Shown here in pieces: positions 23,299 to 31,435 of a DNA stretch of 35,669 bases (position 1 is the stretch's first letter; every line of letters begins with the position of its first letter). Source of the DNA: Bacteroidales bacterium UBA1735 (GTDB lineage Bacteria; Bacteroidota; Bacteroidia; Bacteroidales; Paludibacteraceae); the NCBI GenBank assembly GCA_002315745.1, contig DCID01000034.1, forward strand, positions 1 through 35,669. The letters run 5' to 3'. The position numbers and the translations under genes were made by a program. The notes beneath the pieces were generated by a model that was not told the DNA's origin, did not search any database, and saw only the letters and a list, made by a program, of their open reading frames with translations.

Positions 23299-24040
23299 GC
23301 TGACTATCTTTTACACGTTGCATCTCTCGGTCGGTTTCGGCTGAGAGATGTTTTTCTCCCTTGCGATAATAATAAATCAGCCCATAAGCTTGGCAATTTT
23401 TCAGGAACTCATAAGGTAGGCATTTCTCCTTATAGTGCGCCTCCACCTGATTCCATATATCTAAGATCAACGCATCCGCTTTCTTGCGCTCTTCCTCTAA
23501 ATTCTCATACACTCGTCCACTCGATTTGCGATGCAATTGGTGATTATTATATTGATCTCTAAAAATATCATAATACACCTTCACCTTCGTGATAGCCGGG
23601 TTATAGAGTGGCATACCTCCTTGACCAGTGCGCTCTTGCTCCCCATCGATGATGTTCCGCCCCCATACGACAAGATCTTCTTCACTACTAAGATCAGGCA
23701 AGAAGGAGCTGTCCACATCCAGTTTATAATACTCCTTAACCTCTTTTTTAAACTCTCCCCGCATCACAGTCATATTGAGCACTTGAATGAAGTGGGAGAT
23801 ATACATACGAGCTGTCTGCACCACATGGCGATATTGCTTGTTTGCGGACACTTGGCTCTCAAATGAGGAGTGATACTGCGACACAATGTTTTCAAACTGC
23901 ATCACAAAGCATCTAGCATCGTTCAATGTCTTATAACTCAAGACTTGATCATTAAAGTCTGCTTCACTAGCACGCTGTACCGCCGTTTGTAAGGCGTATA
24001 ACCGTGTTTGGTCGGTGTTTGGTAATCTTCTGTAAGGCAT
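23270..24040 (-). CDS. Conserved-looking protein of unknown function
   Basis: The 256-residue protein begins MPYRRLPNTDQTRLYALQTA and is largely helical, with charged amphipathic stretches (ENLEEERKKADALILDIWNQ) and no signal peptide or membrane segment. I recall similar proteins with the same N-terminal motif in Bacteroidales but no assigned function. It is the last gene of a minus-strand run (secreted protein, ddl, polyprenyl synthetase, this gene) with an 11-bp gap to the polyprenyl synthetase stop. Its 3' end overlaps the cyclo-ligase and holds that gene's terminator hairpin within its codons. Confidence 0.87.
   Translation of the reverse strand: MPYRRLPNTDQTRLYALQTAVQRASEADFNDQVLSYKTLNDARCFVMQFENIVSQYHSSFESQVSANKQYRHVVQTARMYISHFIQVLNMTVMRGEFKKEVKEYYKLDVDSSFLPDLSSEEDLVVWGRNIIDGEQERTGQGGMPLYNPAITKVKVYYDIFRDQYNNHQLHRKSSGRVYENLEEERKKADALILDIWNQVEAHYKEKCLPYEFLKNCQAYGLIYYYRKGEKHLSAETDREMQRVKDSQPTIQWSESE
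23321..23355 (+). terminator. Cyclo-ligase terminator inside the convergent gene
   Basis: CATCTCTC (23321-23328) pairs perfectly with GAGAGATG (23343-23350), with up to four further inner pairs, followed by TTTTT (23351-23355). It is 23 bp past the cyclo-ligase stop and within codons of the minus-strand gene. Confidence 0.8.
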
Positions 24041-24051
24041 ATCTTTACAAT

Positions 24052-24070
24052 TTACGATTTACGATTTACG
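24052..24070 (-). repeat. GTAAATC heptamer repeat encoding a protein C-terminus
   Basis: On the minus strand GTAAATCGTAAATCGTAA spans the last codons and the stop of the polyprenyl synthetase gene, so the terminal residues VNRKS come from the repeat. It is the same heptamer found as pure spacer at 7314 and 10741. Confidence 0.8.
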
Positions 24071-24969
24071 AGGTGGTCAGCTAATTGTCTCAACTGCTCT
24101 GTCACCGCGTTCTGAGGTAAGCGCTCCAAGTAACTCAGTGCTGTGGTCGTCAACTGCAGTATCTTAGCCTCCCCTATTTCACGCACCCCATAACGATCAT
24201 ATTCTGCCAACACCTCATCCAACACTTTGTTTTGGATGGGCTGTTGATGGTGTTGCTTAACTTGCTGTCGGTATGTGAGCCACATGAATGTCTTCTTTCC
24301 TTCCGCTATATCACCTCCTATTGCTTTGCCGAAAGTCTTAGGGTCACCATAGCAATCGAGCACATCATCTTGAATCTGGAAAGCCAAACCTAAATGCAGA
24401 CCATACTGATAAAGATCTTTCTGTTGTTCATCAGTAGCCCCTGCTATATACGCGCCCATCTGCAAGGCGGTGGCCAAGAGTACACTAGTCTTGAGCTTTA
24501 TCATATCCATATATTGCTCCATCGTTACCTCCTCTAATTGCTCAAAATCCACGTCATATTGCTGTCCCTCACATATCTCCGTCGCCATTTTATTAAACAG
24601 GCTGAGACACGTGCTGAGTTTATCCACTGGTACCCCACTCAATAACTTATAGGCCTCAATCACCATCTGATCACCGCTCAAGATTGCCGTATTCTCATTC
24701 CAGCGCACATGCACAGTGGGACGACCTCGACGCACCGATGCCTTATCCATCACATCGTCGTGCAAAAGCGTAAAATTATGGAACATCTCCAACGCCAATG
24801 CGGCTGGCATAACTTCCTCCTCCTTACCCCCAAACAAACGACATGCCATCAGTGCCAACGTGGGACGTACCCGCTTCCCGCCTGACGCTAACGTATAGGC
24901 AATGGGCGCATATAACCCCTGCGGCTCACGCGACCAGTCTAATTGTGATATGGCATCTTGTATATTCAT
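24052..24969 (-). CDS. Polyprenyl diphosphate synthase
   Basis: This trans-prenyltransferase condenses isopentenyl diphosphate onto allylic primers to make quinone side chains or other isoprenoids. The start is set at ATG 24969 (MNIQDAISQLDWSREPQG), sharing one base with the ddl stop (TAATG); the upstream in-frame extension lies inside ddl. The 305-residue protein has GGKRVRPTL, the first aspartate-rich motif in LLHDDVMDKASVRRGRPTVH and the second in FQIQDDVLDCYGD, with the conserved GKAIGGDIAEGKKT near it. Chain length cannot be read reliably from sequence. It is coupled to ddl upstream. Confidence 0.94.
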   Translation of the reverse strand: MNIQDAISQLDWSREPQGLYAPIAYTLASGGKRVRPTLALMACRLFGGKEEEVMPAALALEMFHNFTLLHDDVMDKASVRRGRPTVHVRWNENTAILSGDQMVIEAYKLLSGVPVDKLSTCLSLFNKMATEICEGQQYDVDFEQLEEVTMEQYMDMIKLKTSVLLATALQMGAYIAGATDEQQKDLYQYGLHLGLAFQIQDDVLDCYGDPKTFGKAIGGDIAEGKKTFMWLTYRQQVKQHHQQPIQNKVLDEVLAEYDRYGVREIGEAKILQLTTTALSYLERLPQNAVTEQLRQLADHLVNRKS

Positions 24970-25940
24970 TATCTCTCTTCGATGATGGCGGTAAGAATAT
25001 CTTGCATCTGCCAACCTGCAGCCTTAACCTGTTGTGGAATAAACGAGGTTGGCGTCATACCTGGTGTGGTGTTCACCTCTAAAAGATGGATATCCACATC
25101 CTGACTATCCTCCCCTTTCGGAATAAGGATATAGTCGGTACGAATAATGCCTCGGCAACCCAATATATCGTATATTCTCAGCGTCAACGCTTGCACCTCA
25201 TCACGCACCTTGTCTGGGATGCGAGCAGGTGTGATCTCATCCACTTCCCCCTTATATTTGGCGTCATAATCAAAGAACTCATTCTTTGACACCACCTCTG
25301 TGATGGGGAACGCCATAGCCCGTTTCGTCGTTTTCATCACGCCACAGGTTATTTCTGTACCGCGCATAAAAGATTCGCAGATTACTTCATTTCCCTCGTT
25401 AAACGCTTTCTCCACAGCATCCATAATAGCCTCCGCCGTCTTAACTTTGGTACATCCGAAACTCGAACCACCCACATTACTCTTAATAAAACATGGCAGC
25501 CCCACCTCGTTCCGAATCACCTCCTCCACTTGCGCGCCTTCGCGCCCCATTACGCGGATAGGACTATCAGGAGTGTCGCGACGAAGCAATATACTTTTAG
25601 CAATGCGGATACCAAAATTCTGCAAATAGTGGTTGCACGCATATTTATTAAAAGTCAATGCAGCAGGCAGAACACCGCAACACGAATATGGGATATGCAT
25701 CATTTCTAAGAACCCTTGCAATAGTCCATTCTCGCCCGGAGTACCATGAATAGTAATAAGCGCAAAATCAAACTCCGTCAATCGATTCAGCGTCGCTAAG
25801 TCCGCGCCTTTCAACTCCACAATCTGTGCATCATAGCGATCTTGATCCATCCAGGATAAGATACCAGCTGCACTTCTCAGAGATACATCATGCTCCGAAC
25901 TGTCACCTCCAGCCACTATGGCTATCTTCTTTTTACTCAT
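24969..25940 (-). CDS. ddl: D-alanine--D-alanine ligase
   Basis: Ddl makes the D-Ala-D-Ala dipeptide for peptidoglycan precursors. The 323-residue ATP-grasp protein has GGDSSEHDVSLRSA at the N-terminus (with Glu as the D-Ala ligand), ITIHGTPGENGLLQG, the PCFIKSNVGGSSFGCTKVK nucleotide loop, and the metal-binding end HLLEVNTTPGMTPTS. Length is typical. Its start overlaps the preceding secreted-protein gene by 4 bp (ATGA) and its stop overlaps the polyprenyl synthase start by 1 bp, so the three are translationally coupled. Confidence 0.96.
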   Translation of the reverse strand: MSKKKIAIVAGGDSSEHDVSLRSAAGILSWMDQDRYDAQIVELKGADLATLNRLTEFDFALITIHGTPGENGLLQGFLEMMHIPYSCCGVLPAALTFNKYACNHYLQNFGIRIAKSILLRRDTPDSPIRVMGREGAQVEEVIRNEVGLPCFIKSNVGGSSFGCTKVKTAEAIMDAVEKAFNEGNEVICESFMRGTEITCGVMKTTKRAMAFPITEVVSKNEFFDYDAKYKGEVDEITPARIPDKVRDEVQALTLRIYDILGCRGIIRTDYILIPKGEDSQDVDIHLLEVNTTPGMTPTSFIPQQVKAAGWQMQDILTAIIEER

Positions 25941-26548
25941 TTCTTCTTGGATCTATCAATCACCGTACCAGTCTCAGCATATTCAACAAGGTTGGCAAAA
26001 ATCTGTCGTAGACGCCAATCTGCCACATTGTTCCATGTCTTCTCCGATATGATAAGGGAGAGGAAATGACCTAAGTAAAGATTAAACTCGTAGTGCACTT
26101 TCGTCTTATTCGGTGCAATCGAATCGGAGAGTAATTGGATATTAGCTCCCTTTAACATGGATCCCGAGTAGGTAGCCGTCATGTACTGACCATGATTGAT
26201 CGTTCCCAAATGTCTATCCGGAAACATCTTACTACCTAACACATAGATATCAAAGGCCTGATCACCGACTTTATTCACCCGATCATACGTATTCGCACCA
26301 TAATGGAGCGCAATAGCATCCTTCCCTCCCGAACTAGAGTCTCCATCACCACCCGTGTTCAAGTACGCCCAAGTGAATAGATGGTCGGCATCCGACTGAA
26401 ACTCAAGGAAAAACTTATCCACCACCTCTTGCCAACGGGCTGGAGAACAATGGCATACCGTATCCATCACCACACTACGTCCAATCGTAGCCGCTTGACC
26501 CGCGAGGGTCACACTCAGTAACCCAATGATTGCAAAAATCTTATTCAT
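25937..26548 (-). CDS. Secreted protein of unknown function
   Basis: The start is taken at ATG 26548 (MNKIFAIIGLLSVTLAGQAA), a clear signal peptide, giving 203 residues; another Met at 26560 (MEIRM) is possible. The mature part has a two-cysteine motif VCHCSP, then mixed segments including WQEVVDKFFLEFQSDADHLF and a C-terminal helical part. I do not recognise a domain. It has its own promoter, divergent from the CDP-alcohol transferase, and is coupled to ddl by a 4-bp overlap, so a role in the envelope is suggested by context only. Confidence 0.86.
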   Translation of the reverse strand: MNKIFAIIGLLSVTLAGQAATIGRSVVMDTVCHCSPARWQEVVDKFFLEFQSDADHLFTWAYLNTGGDGDSSSGGKDAIALHYGANTYDRVNKVGDQAFDIYVLGSKMFPDRHLGTINHGQYMTATYSGSMLKGANIQLLSDSIAPNKTKVHYEFNLYLGHFLSLIISEKTWNNVADWRLRQIFANLVEYAETGTVIDRSKKK

Positions 26549-26586
26549 TCTTATTTCCATATAAATTATTATTCTAAAAAAGCGCA

Positions 26587-26617
26587 CAAAATTACAAAAA
26601 AAAATTGGATATAACAA
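26587..26617 (-). promoter_or_regulatory. Promoter of the secreted-protein/ddl operon
   Basis: Minus-strand TAATTTTG (26594-26587) with TTG (26617-26615) and a 20-base spacer containing a nine-base T-tract. It is back to back with the divergent promoter at 26635. Confidence 0.75.
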
Positions 26618-26634
26618 ATAATTTGAAAAAAAAT

Positions 26635-26665
26635 TTGCATATATTAAAAAAAAAGTGTAATTTTG
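26635..26665 (+). promoter_or_regulatory. Promoter of the CDP-alcohol transferase/GtrA pair
   Basis: TTG (26635-26637), 20-base spacer with a nine-base A-tract, TAATTTTG (26658-26665). Only 17 bp separate its -33 from the divergent promoter. Confidence 0.78.
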
Positions 26666-26688
26666 CGCCGTTTTTAAATAAATAGATT

Positions 26689-27378
26689 ATGGTACAACAG
26701 TCTAAACGTATACAAACATCCGTGCTCAATGGTGTGGAGCACAAGGCATTGATCTGGTTAGCTGACCGTCAGCCAGCTTGGATGACTTCGGATATTCTAT
26801 CGGGTATTGGTGTCATTGGCGCCTTCCTGATTGCAGCCGGTTATTTATTGTCCGACCTATCTATTCATTGGATATGGTTGAGTTCGTTTGGTTTTGTTGT
26901 ACACTGGTATGGTGATTCATTGGATGGTACCTTAGCCCGCGTACGCAATTGCCAGCGACCCATCTATGGTTACTACTTAGATCACACTTTAGATGCCGTA
27001 ACAGAGGGAATCATGTTCCTCGGCATAGGATGTAGTGCCATCTTACGATTGGATATCGCTTTGGCAATATTCGTTATTTATTTGATGCTGACATTGAATG
27101 TGTCCATTAATGCCCACCTAAAAAGTGAGTTCAAGTTGACCTATGCTAAACTGGGTCCCACAGAGTTCCGTGTCATCATGATATTGCTCAATACAGCCTA
27201 TTACTTTATCACTCCTTTACGCGAGTTCCAAACCTCTATCTATGGTTTCAACCTTAAGGCATTGGATGTGGCTGGACTGATCATTATTCTTATTCTCGGT
27301 TCGATGTATGTAGTAACCGTTTGGAATGATTTAAAGGGATATGATCAAATGGATCCCGCTCATAAACCCGAGAAATAA
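26689..27378 (+). CDS. CDP-alcohol phosphatidyltransferase family protein
   Basis: These integral membrane enzymes transfer a phosphatidyl or other CDP-linked group to an alcohol in phospholipid synthesis. In this 229-residue protein the catalytic motif reads D76, D79, G80, A83, R84, G94, D98, D102, the complete D-x2-D-G-x2-A-R-x(8-9)-G-x3-D-x3-D pattern. Several hydrophobic segments follow. The acceptor alcohol cannot be deduced; a phosphatidylglycerol- or inositol-type product is possible. The GtrA-like gene starts 6 bp after its stop, suggesting joint function or at least joint expression. Confidence 0.93.
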   Translation: MVQQSKRIQTSVLNGVEHKALIWLADRQPAWMTSDILSGIGVIGAFLIAAGYLLSDLSIHWIWLSSFGFVVHWYGDSLDGTLARVRNCQRPIYGYYLDHTLDAVTEGIMFLGIGCSAILRLDIALAIFVIYLMLTLNVSINAHLKSEFKLTYAKLGPTEFRVIMILLNTAYYFITPLREFQTSIYGFNLKALDVAGLIIILILGSMYVVTVWNDLKGYDQMDPAHKPEK

Positions 27379-27384
27379 CTCCAC

Positions 27385-27843
27385 ATGTTCAACCGGTTTG
27401 TCAAATTTTTCCTTACCTGTTTAGTGGGTACCGTCGTAGATACGGTTATCCTATGGGTTTGTGCGCACTATATATTTCACGGTAATTGGGTAGGAGAAAT
27501 GCTCATCTCCCCGCTCATTTCTTTTGAATGTGCCGTAGTGACGAACTTTGCCTTCTCTTATTATTTTGTATGGCGCGACCGCATTACACGGATTCATTCC
27601 AAACGCAGTCTACTCCGCCATTTCTTAGGGTATAATGGCAGTTGCGTGGCAGGATTCATCGTAAAGATGGCATTCCTGTTGATGATCAAAGTAATCTTTG
27701 ATAGTTATCTCTTCGAGATAGACGTGGTTTATTGTAACTTGCTCGCTTTATGTTTCTCAGGAATATTTAATTTCCTGATGAGCGATCAAGTTATCTTCCG
27801 TAAACGTAAACCGAAAAAAGTCGTTACTTCCAACGATAAGTAA
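27385..27843 (+). CDS. GtrA-like membrane protein
   Basis: The 152-residue protein has four membrane segments and the GtrA family layout (FVKFFLTCLVGTVVDTVILW at the start, VTNFAFSYYFVWRD in the middle, NFLMSDQVIFRKRK at the end). GtrA-type proteins are associated with transfer of polyprenyl-linked sugars across the membrane or act as partners in polysaccharide modification. Here no glycosyltransferase is next to it; the partner gene is the CDP-alcohol transferase. The 3' end overlaps the convergent beta-barrel gene by 20 bp. Confidence 0.9.
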   Translation: MFNRFVKFFLTCLVGTVVDTVILWVCAHYIFHGNWVGEMLISPLISFECAVVTNFAFSYYFVWRDRITRIHSKRSLLRHFLGYNGSCVAGFIVKMAFLLMIKVIFDSYLFEIDVVYCNLLALCFSGIFNFLMSDQVIFRKRKPKKVVTSNDK

Positions 27844-28594
27844 TACCTAGCGATACTTTTTGTGGATATACAGAGGCGTCCGTCACTTTGACGCCCTGTT
27901 CTTCTTGCTTACGATAGAACGTAGCAATGTCAGATAAACTAATCTGATAGTTAAACACAATCTGCAAACCCATACCAAACTCGTAACCAAGTGTAGCGGC
28001 TAAGCCAAAGTGGTTATCATGGAGTCGATAGAAATCCACAAAAGCGGTATCTTGTGGTAAAGGCTGAAATTGCGCCTCGCTATTATAGGCATTGATATTA
28101 GAGGCAATACTAAAGTGCGTAAATGGGCCAGCGCCGAACTGCAGATAACCCGTCTTATTATTACCAAAACGACCCATAAAGAACACGGGTATATCCATAC
28201 CGACCGACCATACCTGATCCTTACTAGGTACGCCCTGCACGTGATTCTCCTCGGCCGTAAAAATAAGTCGAGGCTGAATCGCAAAATGCTTGGTGACACT
28301 AAAATCTACAAAGCCACCAAAGTCCATACCCACATTCATATATGAACACTTATTCTCCCCATTGCGGATAATAAAATTCGACAAATTGGCAGCAAACAAT
28401 AGACCTCCAGTCACCGTCTTGGGCAACTCTTCTTGATCCAAAGAATCCAGGTTGATTTCCTGATCCCATGCCTTCACTTTCTCCACCATTAGACCCTTCT
28501 TCTCTTCCTCGTCCACGTCAGTCGTTTGTGCTTTTATTGGCTGCACATACAATGGACTTAGCAGTAACAATAGTAATACAACTCGCGTTCTCAT
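27824..28594 (-). CDS. Outer membrane beta-barrel protein (PorT-like)
   Basis: The 256-residue protein has a signal peptide (MRTRVVLLLLLLSPLYVQPI, cleavage near KAQ at residue 23), a short acidic linker and then alternating beta-type segments typical of a small outer membrane barrel (for example LQFGAGPFTHFSI and GLQIVFNYQISLSDI), ending with VSLGITYRWK. It resembles the PorT/outer membrane beta-barrel group but I cannot assign a specific role. It starts 19 bp after the DUF5686 protein stop and is probably transcribed with it. Confidence 0.86.
   Translation of the reverse strand: MRTRVVLLLLLLSPLYVQPIKAQTTDVDEEEKKGLMVEKVKAWDQEINLDSLDQEELPKTVTGGLLFAANLSNFIIRNGENKCSYMNVGMDFGGFVDFSVTKHFAIQPRLIFTAEENHVQGVPSKDQVWSVGMDIPVFFMGRFGNNKTGYLQFGAGPFTHFSIASNINAYNSEAQFQPLPQDTAFVDFYRLHDNHFGLAATLGYEFGMGLQIVFNYQISLSDIATFYRKQEEQGVKVTDASVYPQKVSLGITYRWK
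27875..27895 (+). terminator. Weak terminator-like hairpin after the GtrA-like gene
   Basis: GGCGTC (27875-27880) and GACGCC (27890-27895) form a 6-bp stem followed by a T-rich but interrupted stretch (CTGTTCTTCTT). It lies within the convergent barrel gene. Confidence 0.35.
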
Positions 28595-28613
28595 ATTAGG
28601 CAGTTTTTAGCAA

Positions 28614-31340
28614 TTATAGTGCAAATCGGAAGGTGATCTTAACACCATTACGACCCCATGCACCAATCTTACGAGTATGGACACCATCTGGTAGCATATA
28701 CTCGTTATAGGTTAATCGACGTATATAGTCGATACGAATAAACTTCAAGATATTCTCAAATCCCGCTGTGATCTCCATATATGGTATTTTCCCTATCGGC
28801 GAACAGGTCTGTCCGGATACATATTGACCACTCATATCGTACTGAGCAGACTCTGGGAAACGATATAGACCTTGGTTATCTGGGCAGTAGGGGTTGTTCT
28901 TGTCCGTCAAGCCACCATATATACCCGCAAAGGATAGCACACCTCTTAGGCGTGTCTTGTTAAGACCGGGTATACGATTGATCAACCATCCTTTGAAATA
29001 ATAGGTGCAATATAAGCCCACATATTCATCCATTAGGAACTCCATCGGATGCATCAGGTTAAATGCCCTCTGAGAAAGGAAAATAGATGTCGATGTCTTA
29101 GGTGCATACAACTCCGTGAAAGGAATCTGATTCCATATCATACCCGTTTGCAACCGCACATCTAAGTGTCCAAAAGCCGACAACCAGAAACGCTTATCTA
29201 TCGTCAACTCTGTGTGATTGATAAAGAATCCCTTTCCGCCGGTATCGCGGTCATCTAGGTAACCAAACTTATGCTCTAATGTAATCACCGGTGCATCTTT
29301 ATCAATGGCATAGGCACTATAAACTCCCAAACGCGACATCACCGCAGGCGAACCGGGTGAATAGCGCAGGGATACCGTTCCCGTATAAGCCTTGTATGCA
29401 TCGAATCGTTCCGCTAACGCCACCATACCATTCGGCTGATAATCCACAATGCGGTCATATCGCATCGCACCTGCGGCTTCATTGTGGGTAAAGTCAAAGG
29501 TCGTCTGCAACGCTACACCCACTTTCCATTCCTTCATATAGGTCAACTTCGCATGTAAAACATACTGACTATTGGTTTGAGTGGGAGTAGATAATGGAAT
29601 CGATCCAAAGATATTGTCTCGGCTAATGATGTCAGTCGCTTGACCAGGCGTCTCTACATCATATTGCGCCGTAAACTGAAGGAAATGACGATATGGTTCA
29701 TAGGCATAGGCATTTTTTTCTGGAAAACTGTATAAAAACGTGAAACTCCCTTTCGGTCGCAAGTCGTAGCAACCAAATGCCAAATATCCTCTAAAAAATA
29801 TATGCTTATGCAAATCCACATTCGAAACACCTCCGATACGTAAACGCAAACCCTCTAACGTGTTCCAACTGACAAAGTTATAAATGGGTCCAAAATCAAA
29901 CTTACTAGACGACATCTTCTCTGCAGGTGTAGCCGGAACATACTCGGTAGTTAATGCATTCGCCAACATCGCTAGGCTAGCAAACGTCTTATTGGAAGTG
30001 AACTCATGTACCAAATCAGCCACAGAAGTCTCGTACCACGTTAGCGGCTCTGGACGAAGATTAGCCCACTCCGCGGAAGCAATACGCTGCACCGAGTCAT
30101 TAGCCGTACCTATGGCCTGCGTTGTCTGGAAGACACGCTTATCTATCTCTGACTCAAAATCCCACTGTGTATAGAGTTTAGTCTGCCGCGCCACTAAGCC
30201 TTTCTTGTAATTGAACAGATAGAACTTAGCATAGGTAATTGTCCTGTCTGGTGCCCAAAGGCCATTCTCCAACTGTTTATTGTTATGCTCCACTGAATAA
30301 TCGCTCACGAAATTGAGGTTGATATGGGGCGGTACATTGATCGAATATTTCTTAATCTGATAAGTGGAGTCATTCACAATATAAAGGTGACCTGTAAATC
30401 CATAACTCTCCGAGTTAACGGGCACAAACGCCAAGTCAATACACTCATAGCCATCCACCAAGAGTGTATCCATAATATAATATTGGTAGAAAGTAACAGC
30501 AATAGAGGAGTTAAGCGGGCTCACAAAGCGGTTGAAAAGCAACTTCATGTTATCCTCATTGATATTAGGATCCTGGAAGACGGCATTGATATTCTCCTGG
30601 AACTGCTCTGAATCAATCACATCCTCCAACCCGAAAATACGACGCTTCTCTATACGCGTCTTCTCGCGGTGAGGCCTACGCTGGTAATACTCCTTACCTA
30701 AATGCTCACGCAGACTAACGGTCATCGTGTGAGAAGTCGTTGTGGTATCAATATACTTCTCTGCAAAAGCAAAAGTCTTCCAGAAACCTTTCTTAAAATT
30801 AGGATGGAAATTGTCCAGCGAAAAGGACATACGACTATACGTGTCTGCCGTGTACTTTTCCTCCGTCTTCACCGAGTAAGACTCTCGGTTAGCAATAACG
30901 TTCTTAATCAGCGCCACCGCTGGGTTATCTTTACGGCGATACTGCTGCTTGGTATGCTTCGGTGTCACCACGATATCTTGAAGTTTATATACATCGGGGT
31001 GCAACTTGACTTTCAGCCCCTTACGGAACTGACCAGCACGCAAGTTGACCATCTCCAACTTATATCCCATCATCTGGAAATTAACCGTTGTATAGCCCTC
31101 TTTATTGGATATCTCGAAGTTACCATCTAAATCGGAGGTGGTACCAATAGACGTAGTGATCGTGCCCCCCTTACTATCCGGCTTAATGAAATAGATCTGC
31201 ACAAACGGCAGAGTCTCACCCGTCTCTGCGTCCAATACGACACCGCTCACTCCCACTTCCTCTGTCTCTGCCCAAACAGCAGCCGAACCACCCCATAGGA
31301 TAGTTAGCATTAGGATAATATGTAGAATACTATTCTTCAT
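28614..31340 (-). CDS. DUF5686 and carboxypeptidase-regulatory-like domain protein
   Basis: The start is set at ATG 31340 (MKNSILHIILMLTILWGGSA), a signal peptide; the upstream open extension passes through the promoter. The 908-residue product begins with a carboxypeptidase-regulatory-like beta domain (GVVLDAETGETLPFVQIYF), seen at the N-terminus of many Bacteroidota outer-membrane proteins, and continues with the DUF5686 region (for example KFDFGPIYNFVSWNTLEG and LRIGGVSNVDLHKHIFFRGY), which is predicted to form a large beta-barrel, ending VKITFRFAL with a terminal hydrophobic residue as in outer membrane proteins. No TonB plug domain is visible, so it is not a SusC-type transporter. Function unknown. 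Confidence 0.92.
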   Translation of the reverse strand: MKNSILHIILMLTILWGGSAAVWAETEEVGVSGVVLDAETGETLPFVQIYFIKPDSKGGTITTSIGTTSDLDGNFEISNKEGYTTVNFQMMGYKLEMVNLRAGQFRKGLKVKLHPDVYKLQDIVVTPKHTKQQYRRKDNPAVALIKNVIANRESYSVKTEEKYTADTYSRMSFSLDNFHPNFKKGFWKTFAFAEKYIDTTTTSHTMTVSLREHLGKEYYQRRPHREKTRIEKRRIFGLEDVIDSEQFQENINAVFQDPNINEDNMKLLFNRFVSPLNSSIAVTFYQYYIMDTLLVDGYECIDLAFVPVNSESYGFTGHLYIVNDSTYQIKKYSINVPPHINLNFVSDYSVEHNNKQLENGLWAPDRTITYAKFYLFNYKKGLVARQTKLYTQWDFESEIDKRVFQTTQAIGTANDSVQRIASAEWANLRPEPLTWYETSVADLVHEFTSNKTFASLAMLANALTTEYVPATPAEKMSSSKFDFGPIYNFVSWNTLEGLRLRIGGVSNVDLHKHIFFRGYLAFGCYDLRPKGSFTFLYSFPEKNAYAYEPYRHFLQFTAQYDVETPGQATDIISRDNIFGSIPLSTPTQTNSQYVLHAKLTYMKEWKVGVALQTTFDFTHNEAAGAMRYDRIVDYQPNGMVALAERFDAYKAYTGTVSLRYSPGSPAVMSRLGVYSAYAIDKDAPVITLEHKFGYLDDRDTGGKGFFINHTELTIDKRFWLSAFGHLDVRLQTGMIWNQIPFTELYAPKTSTSIFLSQRAFNLMHPMEFLMDEYVGLYCTYYFKGWLINRIPGLNKTRLRGVLSFAGIYGGLTDKNNPYCPDNQGLYRFPESAQYDMSGQYVSGQTCSPIGKIPYMEITAGFENILKFIRIDYIRRLTYNEYMLPDGVHTRKIGAWGRNGVKITFRFAL

Positions 31341-31357
31341 CCCACAAAAAAAGCGCA

Positions 31358-31388
31358 CAAAGGTACGGCTTTTTTTTGAGTTATGCAA
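31358..31388 (-). promoter_or_regulatory. DUF5686-gene promoter
   Basis: Minus-strand TACCTTTG (31365-31358) with TTG (31388-31386) and a 20-base spacer holding an eight-base A-tract (TTGCATAACTCAAAAAAAA), almost the same as the typA and tRNA-Ser promoters. The -7 ends only 17 bases before the start codon, so the leader is very short. Confidence 0.8.
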
Positions 31389-31397
31389 TTTATTCTT

Positions 31398-31420
31398 AAA
31401 AAAAAGTAGATATTTTCTAC
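31398..31420 (-). terminator. Terminator after the ComEA-like gene
   Basis: On the minus strand GTAGA (31420-31416) and TCTAC (31410-31406) flank a 5-base loop and are followed by eight T (31405-31398). The stem is short but the T-run is strong. It separates the xseA/comEA operon from the promoter at 31388. Confidence 0.65.
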
Positions 31421-31435
31421 AAATTGCGTCCTTAA

